Source of the DNA: Neolewinella antarctica
GTDB lineage: Bacteria; Bacteroidota; Bacteroidia; Chitinophagales; Saprospiraceae
NCBI RefSeq assembly: GCF_011927835.1
Contig: NZ_JAATJH010000005.1
Span: 124,001-188,000 of the forward strand
DNA length: 64,000 bases
Reading direction: 5' to 3'
Program-made: the position numbers and the translations under genes
The notes under the pieces: generated by a model
What the model was told of the DNA's origin: nothing
The model's database searches: none
What the model saw: the letters and a program-made list of their open reading frames with translations, nothing else
Shown here: positions 52,875-61,029 of the stretch, in pieces
Numbering within the stretch: position 1 is the stretch's first letter
Layout of the letters: every line of letters starts with the position of its first letter

Positions 52875-54296
52875 CTACACCACCCCCCGCATCCGGTCAA
52901 ACTTAAGCACCACCGCAATCATCAGCGTAAAACTCAGCAAGGAACTACCGCCCTTCGAGATGAACGGCAGCGGAATCCCGATCACCGGCATCAGCCCCAT
53001 CGTCATCCCGATGTTGACCAGCACGTGGAGGGTGATGATGCCCGCCACGCCGTAGGTAAACGCCCGCGCGAACGTTCGCGTCTGCCGCTCGGCGATCACG
53101 CTCAGCCGCCAGAGCAGAAACAAGAAGCCCAGGATGATCGAAAACGACCCCACGAACCCCTGCCCTTCGCCGATGGCGGAAAAGATGAAATCCGTTTCCT
53201 GTTCGGGCACGTAATCGTACTTCGTCATGATGCCCTCGAACATCCCCCGCCCGGAGAAGCCGCCGCCGGCGATCGCCAGTTTCGACTGGATGATGTTGTA
53301 CAGCGCGCCCCGCTCATCCATCCCGTCGGGCCGCAACCAAGCGTTGATCCGATCCTGCTGGTGTGGCATGAGAACGTTGTTGAAAAAGAAATTGGCCAAT
53401 GTCGCCAGCGCCCCGCCCCAGACCAGCGTCACCAAACTCGTCACCGCCACCTGCGTCCGTTGCCGCACCAGTAAATAACCGGCCAGCACCAGGAAATTCA
53501 GCGTTAAAACACCCAGTATTGGCCACCCCAAGTCAAGTTGCAGGTGGCTCCAGATTGCCAGAGCGCTCACGCCCAACGTCCCCAACACCCACCACCGCGA
53601 TTTTTGCGGGACCGAAAAACTCATCGCCAACGAGAGCAGCACCAGCAGCGCGCCCGCCAGCACTTTCGGGTCCTGCACAATCCCCAACAGAAACATTGCC
53701 GCCGTGAAGAACCCGAACAGGAGTAAAATCCCCGGCAGCCCCTCCCGGTACATCACCAACAGAAAACTGGCGAACACCAGGGCCGAGCCCGGGTCGGGCT
53801 GGAGGACGATGAAGATCGCCGGGATCACCCAGATCATCGTCCCCGTCAGGATGTTCCTCACCTTTTCCATCTTACCCGTGTACTGGCTCAGGAAGGCCGC
53901 CATCGCCAGGCACGCCCCGAATTTTGCCAGCTCACTCGGCTGAAACGTAAAGCCGGCCACACTGAACCACGACCGCGCGTTGTTAATCTCCTTACCGATC
54001 AGCAGCACGAGCACGAGCAACACCACCGTCCCGATGTAGATCGGGTACGCCCCCACCACCCAGGTCTGGCGGTCGATGAACAGGTCCACCAGAAACCAGG
54101 CCCCCAACGAGATAACCAACCAGATGAACTGCTTGCCGGCGAAGGAATTGAGCAGCGACGCCACGTCACCCGCCGCGTACCCCTCCGGCGGCCGGCCAAC
54201 CGCGTACAGCGTGCTGATGCCGGTCAGGACGAGGAAAAAGTAGATTACTACCGTGACCGGGTCCACCACGTGACGGTTACTAATGTTCGAGATCAT
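52875..54296 (-). CDS. rodA: Rod-shape peptidoglycan glycosyltransferase RodA
   Basis: A 473-residue SEDS protein with about ten membrane helices. It polymerises lipid II glycan strands with a class B PBP in the elongasome. Typical motifs are FQPSELAKFGACLAMAAFLS, LQPDPGSALVFASFLLVMYR, SKLAIAGGGFSGRGMFEG and PEQETDFIFSAIGEGQGFVG, with GIPLPFISKGGSSL near the C-terminus. The E-T-D-F-I-F pattern favours RodA over FtsW. The mreBCD/PBP2 genes usually preceding it are not in view upstream; the next upstream gene is a SPOR protein. Confidence 0.9.
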   Translation of the reverse strand: MISNISNRHVVDPVTVVIYFFLVLTGISTLYAVGRPPEGYAAGDVASLLNSFAGKQFIWLVISLGAWFLVDLFIDRQTWVVGAYPIYIGTVVLLVLVLLIGKEINNARSWFSVAGFTFQPSELAKFGACLAMAAFLSQYTGKMEKVRNILTGTMIWVIPAIFIVLQPDPGSALVFASFLLVMYREGLPGILLLFGFFTAAMFLLGIVQDPKVLAGALLVLLSLAMSFSVPQKSRWWVLGTLGVSALAIWSHLQLDLGWPILGVLTLNFLVLAGYLLVRQRTQVAVTSLVTLVWGGALATLANFFFNNVLMPHQQDRINAWLRPDGMDERGALYNIIQSKLAIAGGGFSGRGMFEGIMTKYDYVPEQETDFIFSAIGEGQGFVGSFSIILGFLFLLWRLSVIAERQTRTFARAFTYGVAGIITLHVLVNIGMTMGLMPVIGIPLPFISKGGSSLLSFTLMIAVVLKFDRMRGVV

Positions 54297-54435
54297 ACCC
54301 GCTGGATCATTACTTCGTAAATTGAAAAGTGACCACCTCCGCTTGGAAACTGGTCACCTATTCCCGGTCGGGCGTTTACCGTGGTGAGGAGATCTTTCCC
54401 TCGCTATTCTTCATAATCTATTTCATCCCGCCCCG

Positions 54436-54837
54436 CTAGTACATCCTCAGCAACTCCGATTTATTGACGTCCGCCTTCACCAAGTAAACGCCTTCGAACT
54501 GGCGGTTCAGCGTAAACTTCAGCCGCTCGGCCTCCTGCTTGGTCAGGAAAGCACCGGCCCGCAATTTGTAGTAGGGCTTCGTGTGGACCCAGTCCACGGG
54601 GATGTTCGGGTAGTTAACTTTAAAGTCCGTTTCGACCGTCTCCAGGCGCGCCCGGTCGGTCGTCGCGAGGATTTGCACGCGCCAGCCCGACACCTTGGTG
54701 TTGGCTTCGTTGGTGCGCACGAATAATTCGGTTAGGTCTTCCACCTTCGGGTCCACGTCGACGGTAACGCTGGTTTGGGCGCGGACGCCGGTGCCGAGGA
54801 GAACCGTAAAAGCAAGGAAAAGTAAGCTACGTAGCAT
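54436..54837 (-). CDS. Exported SPOR-domain protein
   Basis: A 133-residue protein with a signal peptide (SLLFLAFTVLLGTGVRAQ) and a C-terminal SPOR-type fold (GWRVQILATTDRARLE and KPYYKLRAGAFLTKQEAERL). SPOR domains bind denuded glycan strands at division sites, which fits its place between deoC and rodA. Same strand as both; gap to deoC 11 bp. Confidence 0.75.
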   Translation of the reverse strand: MLRSLLFLAFTVLLGTGVRAQTSVTVDVDPKVEDLTELFVRTNEANTKVSGWRVQILATTDRARLETVETDFKVNYPNIPVDWVHTKPYYKLRAGAFLTKQEAERLKFTLNRQFEGVYLVKADVNKSELLRMY

Positions 54838-54848
54838 GGTAAGTCATT

Positions 54849-55484
54849 TTAGTCCACCAGGGCGATGCCGGAGGAAGTCCCGAGGCGGTCGGCACCGGCT
54901 TCCACCAGCGCGTTGGCGAAGGCTTTGTCGCGGATGCCGCCACTAGCCTTAATCTTAATATCGGCGTGGAGGTTCGCCCGCAAATACTGAACCTGCGCCA
55001 CGGAAGCCCCCTCCCGCGTGCCGGTGGATGTTTTAACGTAGGTTGGCTTGACGTCATTACAAATGCCGCAAATTTGTTGCAACTCCGTTTCGCTGAGGGT
55101 GCCCGCCTCGACGATGATCTTACAGACTTTGCCCTTCAGACGGGCCGTCGTCGTTACGGATTCCAGGTCGGACCGCACGTAAGCCCAGTCACCGGACTTC
55201 ACCGCGGAGATGTTGACAACGATGTCTAATTCATCGGCTCCCTCGTCCATGGCCCGGCGGATTTCCTGCACCTTGACGGCCGTTTCCTGATAACCGTAGG
55301 GGAAGGAGATAACGGTAGCCAGCACGACGGCCGTGTCGTTCAATAATTTATGCGCGCGGGTAACGAAATAGGGGGGTATGCAGACGGCATAAAAACCGTG
55401 CTCGATCGCTTCCCGGCACACGCGGTCTACGTCATCGCCGGTGCAGTCCGCCGCTAAATAGGTATGGTCAATCAGGTCTTTCAA
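54849..55484 (-). CDS. deoC: Deoxyribose-phosphate aldolase
   Basis: A 211-residue DeoC (class I aldolase) that splits 2-deoxyribose 5-phosphate to glyceraldehyde 3-phosphate and acetaldehyde in nucleoside salvage. The Schiff-base lysine is in TYVKTSTG, the proton-relay lysine in DIKIKASGGIRD, and DELDIVVNISAVKSGDW is conserved. The start is TTG at 55484 (LKDLIDHTYL); no ATG fits, so a non-ATG start seems real. The cytoplasmic enzyme is encoded just before the SPOR gene. Confidence 0.9.
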   Translation of the reverse strand: MKDLIDHTYLAADCTGDDVDRVCREAIEHGFYAVCIPPYFVTRAHKLLNDTAVVLATVISFPYGYQETAVKVQEIRRAMDEGADELDIVVNISAVKSGDWAYVRSDLESVTTTARLKGKVCKIIVEAGTLSETELQQICGICNDVKPTYVKTSTGTREGASVAQVQYLRANLHADIKIKASGGIRDKAFANALVEAGADRLGTSSGIALVD

Positions 55485-55794
55485 TTATTCTTGGTCTAAT
55501 GCACCCAGTAGTGGTGTAGCCGTAAGATTCAGCGCTGGAGACTACCGGTAAAAGCCAGCCATAACCAGACTAAACAAAGGTTTGTAGAGAAACAAAGCGT
55601 GAGCTCGGAAAGACGCGGTGACAAGAACTGGGAATGCCGCCACCGGGCCGGGCCACAAGATAGGTTGGAATGTAGTTAGGTAAGTCAGAAAGGGGGGATT
55701 AATCTGTGGGGCCGGGCAAACGTAAAATGGCTCCCAACCACGCGTTCGGACGGTCAGGAGCCAGCTACTTAATCATTATAACCGAGCCACGCAG
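55485..55794. other. Gap between secA and deoC with secA terminator
   Basis: Apart from the hairpin at 55724-55762 no feature is seen. It must hold the deoC promoter. Confidence 0.4.
55724..55762 (-). terminator. Terminator after secA
   Basis: On the minus strand GGCTCCTGACCGTCC pairs with the downstream GGTTGGGAGCC, followed by ATTTT. It lies about 33 bases past the secA stop. Confidence 0.55.
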
Positions 55795-58700
55795 TTACTT
55801 ACCGTGGCACTGTTTGAACTTCTTACCGGAGCCACAGGGGCAGGGGTCGTTACGCTTCACTTTTTGGCCGTCCCGCTGAAACGTCTCTACCTTCTGCCGC
55901 TGTGCCTGCCCGGCGGATTCAGCTGCCTTCCGGGCGTTGTCGGTATTTTCCTCGTGGCGGTTCGTTTGTGTCTCGCGCTCAGCCAGGGCCTGACGCTGCG
56001 GCGCACGCGCTTCCCGAACGTCTTCCGGGCGCTGCAGGACGAGGTCGCCTTTCGCCAGGTAAGCCGTGGTGGCCTCGTTGATCTGGTGAATCAGTACTTC
56101 GAACAGCTTGTACGCCTCGATCTTGTAGATCACGAGTGGGTCTTTCTGCTCGAAGGACGCCAGGTTGGTGGACGACTTTAGTTCGTCCATCGACCGCAAG
56201 TGCTCTTTCCAGTTATCATCGATGATGGCCAGCGTGACCGTCTGCTCGATGTCGGAAATAATGCTTCGCCCGTTAGACTCGATGGCCTTATCAATATCCG
56301 CCGTGATGGAAAGCGGGTGCGTGCTACCGTCCGTAAACGGAATGACGATCCGCTTGTAACGACCCGGCTGGTCAGATTCCACTTGGCGAATGTGCGGCAT
56401 CACCCGATCCACGAGCAGCAACATCTTACCGTGGTAGAAACTGCGGAACTCCTCGAGCAGGCGATCGGCCAGAGCGTTAACGTCCTTGGTTTCCCGGAAG
56501 TCAGCTCCTTCGATCTTCGTCTCGAAACCAAGCACGCGCAGTACTTCAAACCGGAAAGCGTCGTAGTCACCCGCCTGCTTGTTGACGTACACGATGTTGT
56601 CCAGCAGCCCCTCAAACATACCGTTGAGGTCGAGCTCCAGGCGCTTACCACTCAGCGCATTATCCCGTTTCCGGTAGATGGCCTCCCGCTGGATGTTCAT
56701 TACGTCATCGTACTCCAGCAGGCGCTTCCGCGTTCCGAAGGCATTCTCTTCGACTTTCTTCTGGGCGTTCTCGATCGACTTCGTAACGATGCCCGCCTGG
56801 ATAACGTCCCCTTCCTTGTGCCCGGCCCGGTCCATCCACTTGGCGATCCGGTCGGACTGGAAGTAGCGCATCAGCCGATCTTCGAGCGATACGTAGAATT
56901 GGCTGGACCCCGGGTCTCCCTGGCGACCGGCCCGGCCGCGCAGCTGGCGGTCGACGCGGCGCGAATCGTGGCGCTCCGTACCGATGATGGCCAGACCACC
57001 GGCCTGTTTCACCTCATCGGTAATTTTGATGTCCGTACCCCGGCCGGCCATGTTGGTCGCAATCGTCACGTTACCGGCGTACCCGGCTTCGGCAACAATG
57101 TCGGCTTCCCGCTGGTGCTGCTTGGCGTTCAGGACGTTGTGGTTCACACCACGGCCGCGTAGGTAGCGACTCAGTTTTTCACTAATCTCGACGGACGTCG
57201 TACCGACCAGCACCGGGCGCCCGGCTTCGGTCAGTTCCTGTACGTCGTTCACGACGGCGTTGAATTTTTCCCGCTCCGTCTTGTAAATCAGGTCGTTCCG
57301 GTCGGCCCGCTGGATGGGGCGGTTGGTGGGGATGACGACGACGTCGAGTTTGTAGATGTCCCAGAATTCTCCGGCTTCCGTTTCGGCCGTACCGGTCATG
57401 CCGGCGAGCTTGTGGTACATCCGGAAGAAGTTCTGGAGCGTAACCGTAGCGTAAGTCTGGGTGATTTCGCCAATTTTGACGTTCTCCTTCGATTCTAGCG
57501 CCTGGTGAAGGCCATCGCTGTAACGGCGGCCGTCCATCATCCGGCCGGTTTGCTCGTCGACGATCTTTACCTGGCCATCCATGACGACGTATTCGGTATT
57601 GTTCTCGAAAAGCGTGTAGGCCTTGAGGAGTTGGCGGATGGCGTGCAGGCGCTTGGATTTGACGCTGAAATCCTGGGCGATCTTATTCTTGCGGAGCGCT
57701 TTTTCCTCGTCGGATACGCCCGGCTCGTTGTCTACGTCGGCCATATCGGTGGCCAGGTTGGGCATGATGAAGAATTCCGGGTCCTGGTTGTAGCGGCTCA
57801 GGTACTCGATGCCCTTGGCGGTAAGGTCCACCTGGCGGTTCTTCTCGTCGATGCTGAACAGGATTTCGGCGTCGATCTCCGGCATCCGCTTATTCTTCTC
57901 GGCCATGAAGGCGTTTTCCGTTTTTTGGTAGAGGGTACGGATGCCGTCTTCGGAGAGAAATTTGATCAGGGCGCGGCTCTTTGGCATGGCGCGGTAAGCG
58001 CGTAGGAGGGGGAAACCGGCTTCGCCTTCTTCTACGCCGAGGTAACCTTCTTTGGCCAGTTTCTTGGCTTCTAGTAAGTATTTGTTGGCCAGCTTCTGCT
58101 GTTCCGCGACGAGTTTTTCGATGTGTGGCTTGAGTTCTTCGTAGTCGCGGTCGTCCGTGCTGCCGGTGACGGGCCCGGAGATGATGAGCGGCGTCCGGGC
58201 GTCATCGATCAAGACGGAGTCGACCTCATCGATCATGGCGTAGTGGTGCTTGCCCTGGACTTTGTCCGTAATGTTGCGGACCATGTTGTCGCGCAGGTAA
58301 TCGAAGCCGAATTCGTTGTTCGTACCGTAAGTAATGTCGCATTCGTAAGCGGCGCGGCGTTCGGGGCTGTGTGGGCGGAAGTAGTCGATGCAACTGATGC
58401 TGAGCTGGAGAAATTCCATCAGCGGGCCAATCCACTCGGCATCCCGCCGGGCTAGGTAATCGTTGACGGTGATGACGCTGACGCCACCACCGCTGAGTCC
58501 GTTGAGGTAAGCCGGTAGGGTAGCGACGAGGGTTTTGCCCTCACCGGTCTGCATCTCGGCGATCTTACCCTCGTGGAGGGCAATGCCACCAATGAGCTGG
58601 ACGTCGTAGTGGACCATTTTCCATTCAATCTCGCCACCGGCGGCCGTCCATTTGTTGCTGTACACGGCCGTATCGCCTTCGATGGTGATGTGGTCCTTTT

Positions 58701-59136
58701 TTTCGTTGGCGGCCAGGTCGCGGTCGGCCTGGGTGGCGGTGACGCGCAGTTCCCCCTGTTCGGTGAGGCGGCGGGCGGCTTCCTTAACGGTGGCGAAAGC
58801 TGCCGGCAGGATTTCTTTCAGGATCACTTCGAGTTCCTCGTCGCGGTTCTTACTGAGCTCATCCACCTTTTTGTACATGGCGTCCTTGCGCTGGAAGTTT
58901 TCTTCCGTGACGGCCAGGCCGTTTATGCGGTCGATCTCCCCGTCGATTTCGCTCAGGTAGTCCCCAATCTGCTTGCGGAACATGGGCGTGCGGGCGCGCA
59001 ACTCGTCGTTGGATAAAGTGAGGAGGGTAGCGTGGACCTCGTTGATTTGCTCAACGACCGGTTGGTAGGTTGCGACGTCACGATCTTGTTTGGATCCGAA
59101 TACTTTCTTAAAAAACTTGCCGAGCGCTCCAGCCAT
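55795..59136 (-). CDS. secA: Preprotein translocase ATPase SecA
   Basis: A 1113-residue SecA that drives proteins through SecYEG. It has nucleotide-binding domain 1 (AEMQTGEGKTLVATLPAYL; DEVDSVLIDDARTPLI), a cross-linking domain insertion, domain 2 (TNMAGRGTDIKI and GTERHDSRRVDRQLRGRAGR), a scaffold/wing region, and a C-terminal zinc motif CPCGSGKKFKQCHGK binding SecB or ribosomes. It is longer than E. coli SecA (901), as usual in Bacteroidota, with an extra segment between about 340 and 500. The ATG at 59136 gives MAGALGKFFKKVFG, the typical start. Monocistronic. Confidence 0.95.
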   Translation of the reverse strand: MAGALGKFFKKVFGSKQDRDVATYQPVVEQINEVHATLLTLSNDELRARTPMFRKQIGDYLSEIDGEIDRINGLAVTEENFQRKDAMYKKVDELSKNRDEELEVILKEILPAAFATVKEAARRLTEQGELRVTATQADRDLAANEKKDHITIEGDTAVYSNKWTAAGGEIEWKMVHYDVQLIGGIALHEGKIAEMQTGEGKTLVATLPAYLNGLSGGGVSVITVNDYLARRDAEWIGPLMEFLQLSISCIDYFRPHSPERRAAYECDITYGTNNEFGFDYLRDNMVRNITDKVQGKHHYAMIDEVDSVLIDDARTPLIISGPVTGSTDDRDYEELKPHIEKLVAEQQKLANKYLLEAKKLAKEGYLGVEEGEAGFPLLRAYRAMPKSRALIKFLSEDGIRTLYQKTENAFMAEKNKRMPEIDAEILFSIDEKNRQVDLTAKGIEYLSRYNQDPEFFIMPNLATDMADVDNEPGVSDEEKALRKNKIAQDFSVKSKRLHAIRQLLKAYTLFENNTEYVVMDGQVKIVDEQTGRMMDGRRYSDGLHQALESKENVKIGEITQTYATVTLQNFFRMYHKLAGMTGTAETEAGEFWDIYKLDVVVIPTNRPIQRADRNDLIYKTEREKFNAVVNDVQELTEAGRPVLVGTTSVEISEKLSRYLRGRGVNHNVLNAKQHQREADIVAEAGYAGNVTIATNMAGRGTDIKITDEVKQAGGLAIIGTERHDSRRVDRQLRGRAGRQGDPGSSQFYVSLEDRLMRYFQSDRIAKWMDRAGHKEGDVIQAGIVTKSIENAQKKVEENAFGTRKRLLEYDDVMNIQREAIYRKRDNALSGKRLELDLNGMFEGLLDNIVYVNKQAGDYDAFRFEVLRVLGFETKIEGADFRETKDVNALADRLLEEFRSFYHGKMLLLVDRVMPHIRQVESDQPGRYKRIVIPFTDGSTHPLSITADIDKAIESNGRSIISDIEQTVTLAIIDDNWKEHLRSMDELKSSTNLASFEQKDPLVIYKIEAYKLFEVLIHQINEATTAYLAKGDLVLQRPEDVREARAPQRQALAERETQTNRHEENTDNARKAAESAGQAQRQKVETFQRDGQKVKRNDPCPCGSGKKFKQCHGK

Positions 59137-59158
59137 AACTTTGCTATTTACCCCTTTT

Positions 59159-59191
59159 CCTTGCACCCGCCCCGATAGCTACCGGGGCGCC
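59159..59191 (+). repeat. GCACC word with nested GATAGCTATC-type palindrome
   Basis: CCTTGCACCC runs directly into GCCCCGATAGCTACCGGGGC (59169-59188; one mismatch from the perfect palindrome), taking the place of the usual GACCGCG. It lies just upstream of secA. Confidence 0.6.
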
Positions 59192-59382
59192 AACCGGCCA
59201 CTATAATGTAGACGCTGGAAAGCAAGAAAAAGACTTCTTAATAATAATAAGGCCGCGAAGATACGCCGGGGCCACCGGCAAAAGCGCACAAAACACGCCA
59301 CCGGAATATACGCGACAAGTTGTCACGGGAAAACGAAAACGGCCTGACAGTCAATCAGGTTGTGTAGCACCCAATGCGCGAT

Positions 59383-59419
59383 TTTAGTAACTGAGTTTTT
59401 TTGCCCAGTCACTAACCAG
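59383..59419. repeat. Short inverted repeat upstream of secA
   Basis: TTAGTAACTGAG and CCAGTCACTAA pair across a T-run. It could be a weak hairpin or attenuator; no T-tract follows the right arm. Confidence 0.3.
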
Positions 59420-59468
59420 AAAGACCATCCAAAAGGCTCCAACTAACTGATCCTGCGCAAAAGGTTTG

Positions 59469-59532
59469 ACCACACAGCACACAGAGGCCACAATGGGTGC
59501 CTCTTCTTTGTGTTCTCCGTGCCCTTTGTGGT
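59469..59532. repeat. TTTGTGGT-family inverted repeat, copy 2
   Basis: ACCACACAGCACACAGAGGC and TTCTCCGTGCCCTTTGTGGT with an inner GAGGC/GCCTC pair. Ends ACCACA and TGTGGT are shared with the element at 1076-1182. Confidence 0.5.
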
Positions 59533-59619
59533 AAAGGAAAAAAGGCACTGCGTGAGGTCAGCAACTAAGTAAAAAAAGTCACCGCTACTTACACAGCTCG
59601 TACCGACCGAAAATAGAAA

Positions 59620-59834
59620 ACCCCACGAACGCAGTTAGCGCGGTGGGGTCTCCCTAAACGGTTGCAAAAAAAATGTTGCACCGGGGAAGCCCGCCGGAGC
59701 GGACTATAAGCTTACTTATTTGGTATCCCGGTGTAAGCTAAAATTAGAACGTAGCTGGGTAGCGATTCGTTTGTTCGAGCAAAATGCCCCCGTGGCGCGG
59801 GGTGAAAGCGGAGGGATTATTGCCTAATCCCTCC
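59620..59834. ncRNA. Hairpin-rich block, candidate structured RNA
   Basis: Four stems occur in about 215 bp with no protein frame: ACCCCAC/GTGGGGT (59620-59649), CACCGGG/CCCGGTG (59679-59733), CCCC/GGGG (about 59787-59802) and a perfect 10-bp GGAGGGATTA/TAATCCCTCC with a 5-base loop (59810-59834). It does not match tmRNA, RNase P, SRP or tRNA signatures that I can see. The strand is not clear. It could be an unrecognised ncRNA, a 5' leader or simple repeats. Confidence 0.3.
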
Positions 59835-59995
59835 GCGCTAAACTCACTCAAAAACATAGGTCTTGTAACTAGTAATTCAGTCCTTCAAAGATACGGTCTT
59901 TCTGTATAATACAAAACTATTTTGCTTATTATTTTCCTTTATGTGCGCTTATGTAATCTTATTGATAACAGTTCCTGAATAGTTCAATCACGCCG

Positions 59996-60003
59996 TAGCT
60001 TTG
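59996..60003 (+). promoter_or_regulatory. -7 box of the epimerase-like gene
   Basis: TAGCTTTG matches TAnnTTTG and ends 7 bases before the ATG at 60011, the same spacing as at rlmB. Confidence 0.45.
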
Positions 60004-60010
60004 GGGCAAT

Positions 60011-60838
60011 ATGGAAGACAAATTGGAGAAAAAAGTCGGTATTCTGGGGGTGGGTTGGCTGGGTTTCGCCCTGGCAGAAAGCTTGCTGGCCGATGGCGTT
60101 GCCGTACACGCCAGCTCGCGCCAGCCGGGTAAATTAGCCGAACTGGAAAGAGCGGGCGCGGACACCTTTTTGGTTGACCTCCCGCAGATCTTACCGGAAA
60201 GCTTTTTCACCGGTTTGACGCATCTGGTAGTTACCCTGCCGCCCGGTGGCCGTAAATTGAAGGCGGCGGCCACGGAAGACTACTTGGGTAAACTGCGGCC
60301 CCTACTTCCCTTCCTGGACGCGTCGCCCGATTTACGCCTGATTTTTTGCGGTACCACGGGTGTTTACGGCGACGCCGAGGGGGCGGTGGACGAATCCACG
60401 CCCGTCGCGCCGAATACGCATTCTACCCGAGCGGTGGTGGCGGCGGAAACCTTTTTTTTCCCCTACGCCGATCGGCTTACGGTGCTTCGTTTTGCTGGCC
60501 TGGTGGGTCCCGGCCGTCACCCGGGTAATTTCTTCGGCGGAAAAAATTTCCCCCTCAACCAATCCGATGCGCCCGTCAACCTCGTACATCAGTCAGACGC
60601 GGTGGCCGCCCTGCGATTAGCTTTAGCGACGACGGCATTTAAAGGAGTTTATAACGTATGTGCGGCCGCTCACCCGCCAAAAGGAATATTTTATGGCGCT
60701 GCCGCCGGTGCACTGGGTTTGACGATGGGAGCGGAGATCGCCGGTGGTACTACTGGAAAAAAAATAGACAGTACCCAATTACGGACCGCCGGCTGGCAAC
60801 CAGAGCACGATGAGTTAATAATATTTTTGCAAAATTAG
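60011..60838 (+). CDS. NAD(P)-binding epimerase/dehydratase-like protein (extended SDR)
   Basis: A 275-residue Rossmann-fold protein. The dinucleotide loop is GILGVGWLGFALAESLLADG (about residues 10-29), with a YGD motif after FCGTTGVYGDAEGAVDEST and a C-terminal GWQPEHDELIIFL. It resembles YeeZ-type proteins in the atypical SDR group. The reaction is unknown. The typical YxxxK is not evident. The ATG at 60011 fits the -7 box spacing. Single gene ending before a strong terminator. Confidence 0.75.
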   Translation: MEDKLEKKVGILGVGWLGFALAESLLADGVAVHASSRQPGKLAELERAGADTFLVDLPQILPESFFTGLTHLVVTLPPGGRKLKAAATEDYLGKLRPLLPFLDASPDLRLIFCGTTGVYGDAEGAVDESTPVAPNTHSTRAVVAAETFFFPYADRLTVLRFAGLVGPGRHPGNFFGGKNFPLNQSDAPVNLVHQSDAVAALRLALATTAFKGVYNVCAAAHPPKGIFYGAAAGALGLTMGAEIAGGTTGKKIDSTQLRTAGWQPEHDELIIFLQN

Positions 60839-60988
60839 TGACCCAGCGCGCCGCGCCGAGTCTAAGAAACTATAAGAGAAATACTTGAACAACAACTTTG
60901 AAACTTTTGGATTTTTAACGAATGCCACTACTGTCCGATAACTTTTGTTAGCCATTCGCAAACACAAACTTTTACTTGAACATAACTT

Positions 60989-61027
60989 TAAAGCTACTCA
61001 TCCCACTCGGGTGAGTAGCTTTTTTAT
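60989..61027 (+). terminator. Rho-independent terminator
   Basis: AAAGCTACTCATCCCACTCG and GGTGAGTAGCTTTTTT form a 10-bp stem followed by a T-run. It separates the epimerase-like gene from the DUF5916 gene. Confidence 0.85.
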
Positions 61028-61029
61028 TT

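Noticed and set aside
55795-59136. Long minus-to-plus open frames opposite secA, the DUF4132 gene and moxR
   Set aside because: They are antisense frames kept open by high GC and codon bias; they have no start context or domain.
59620-59834. tmRNA, 6S, SRP or RNase P RNA in the hairpin block
   Set aside because: None of the conserved signatures (tRNA-like end, GNRA core, GAGGAAAGTCC-type sequence) could be found.
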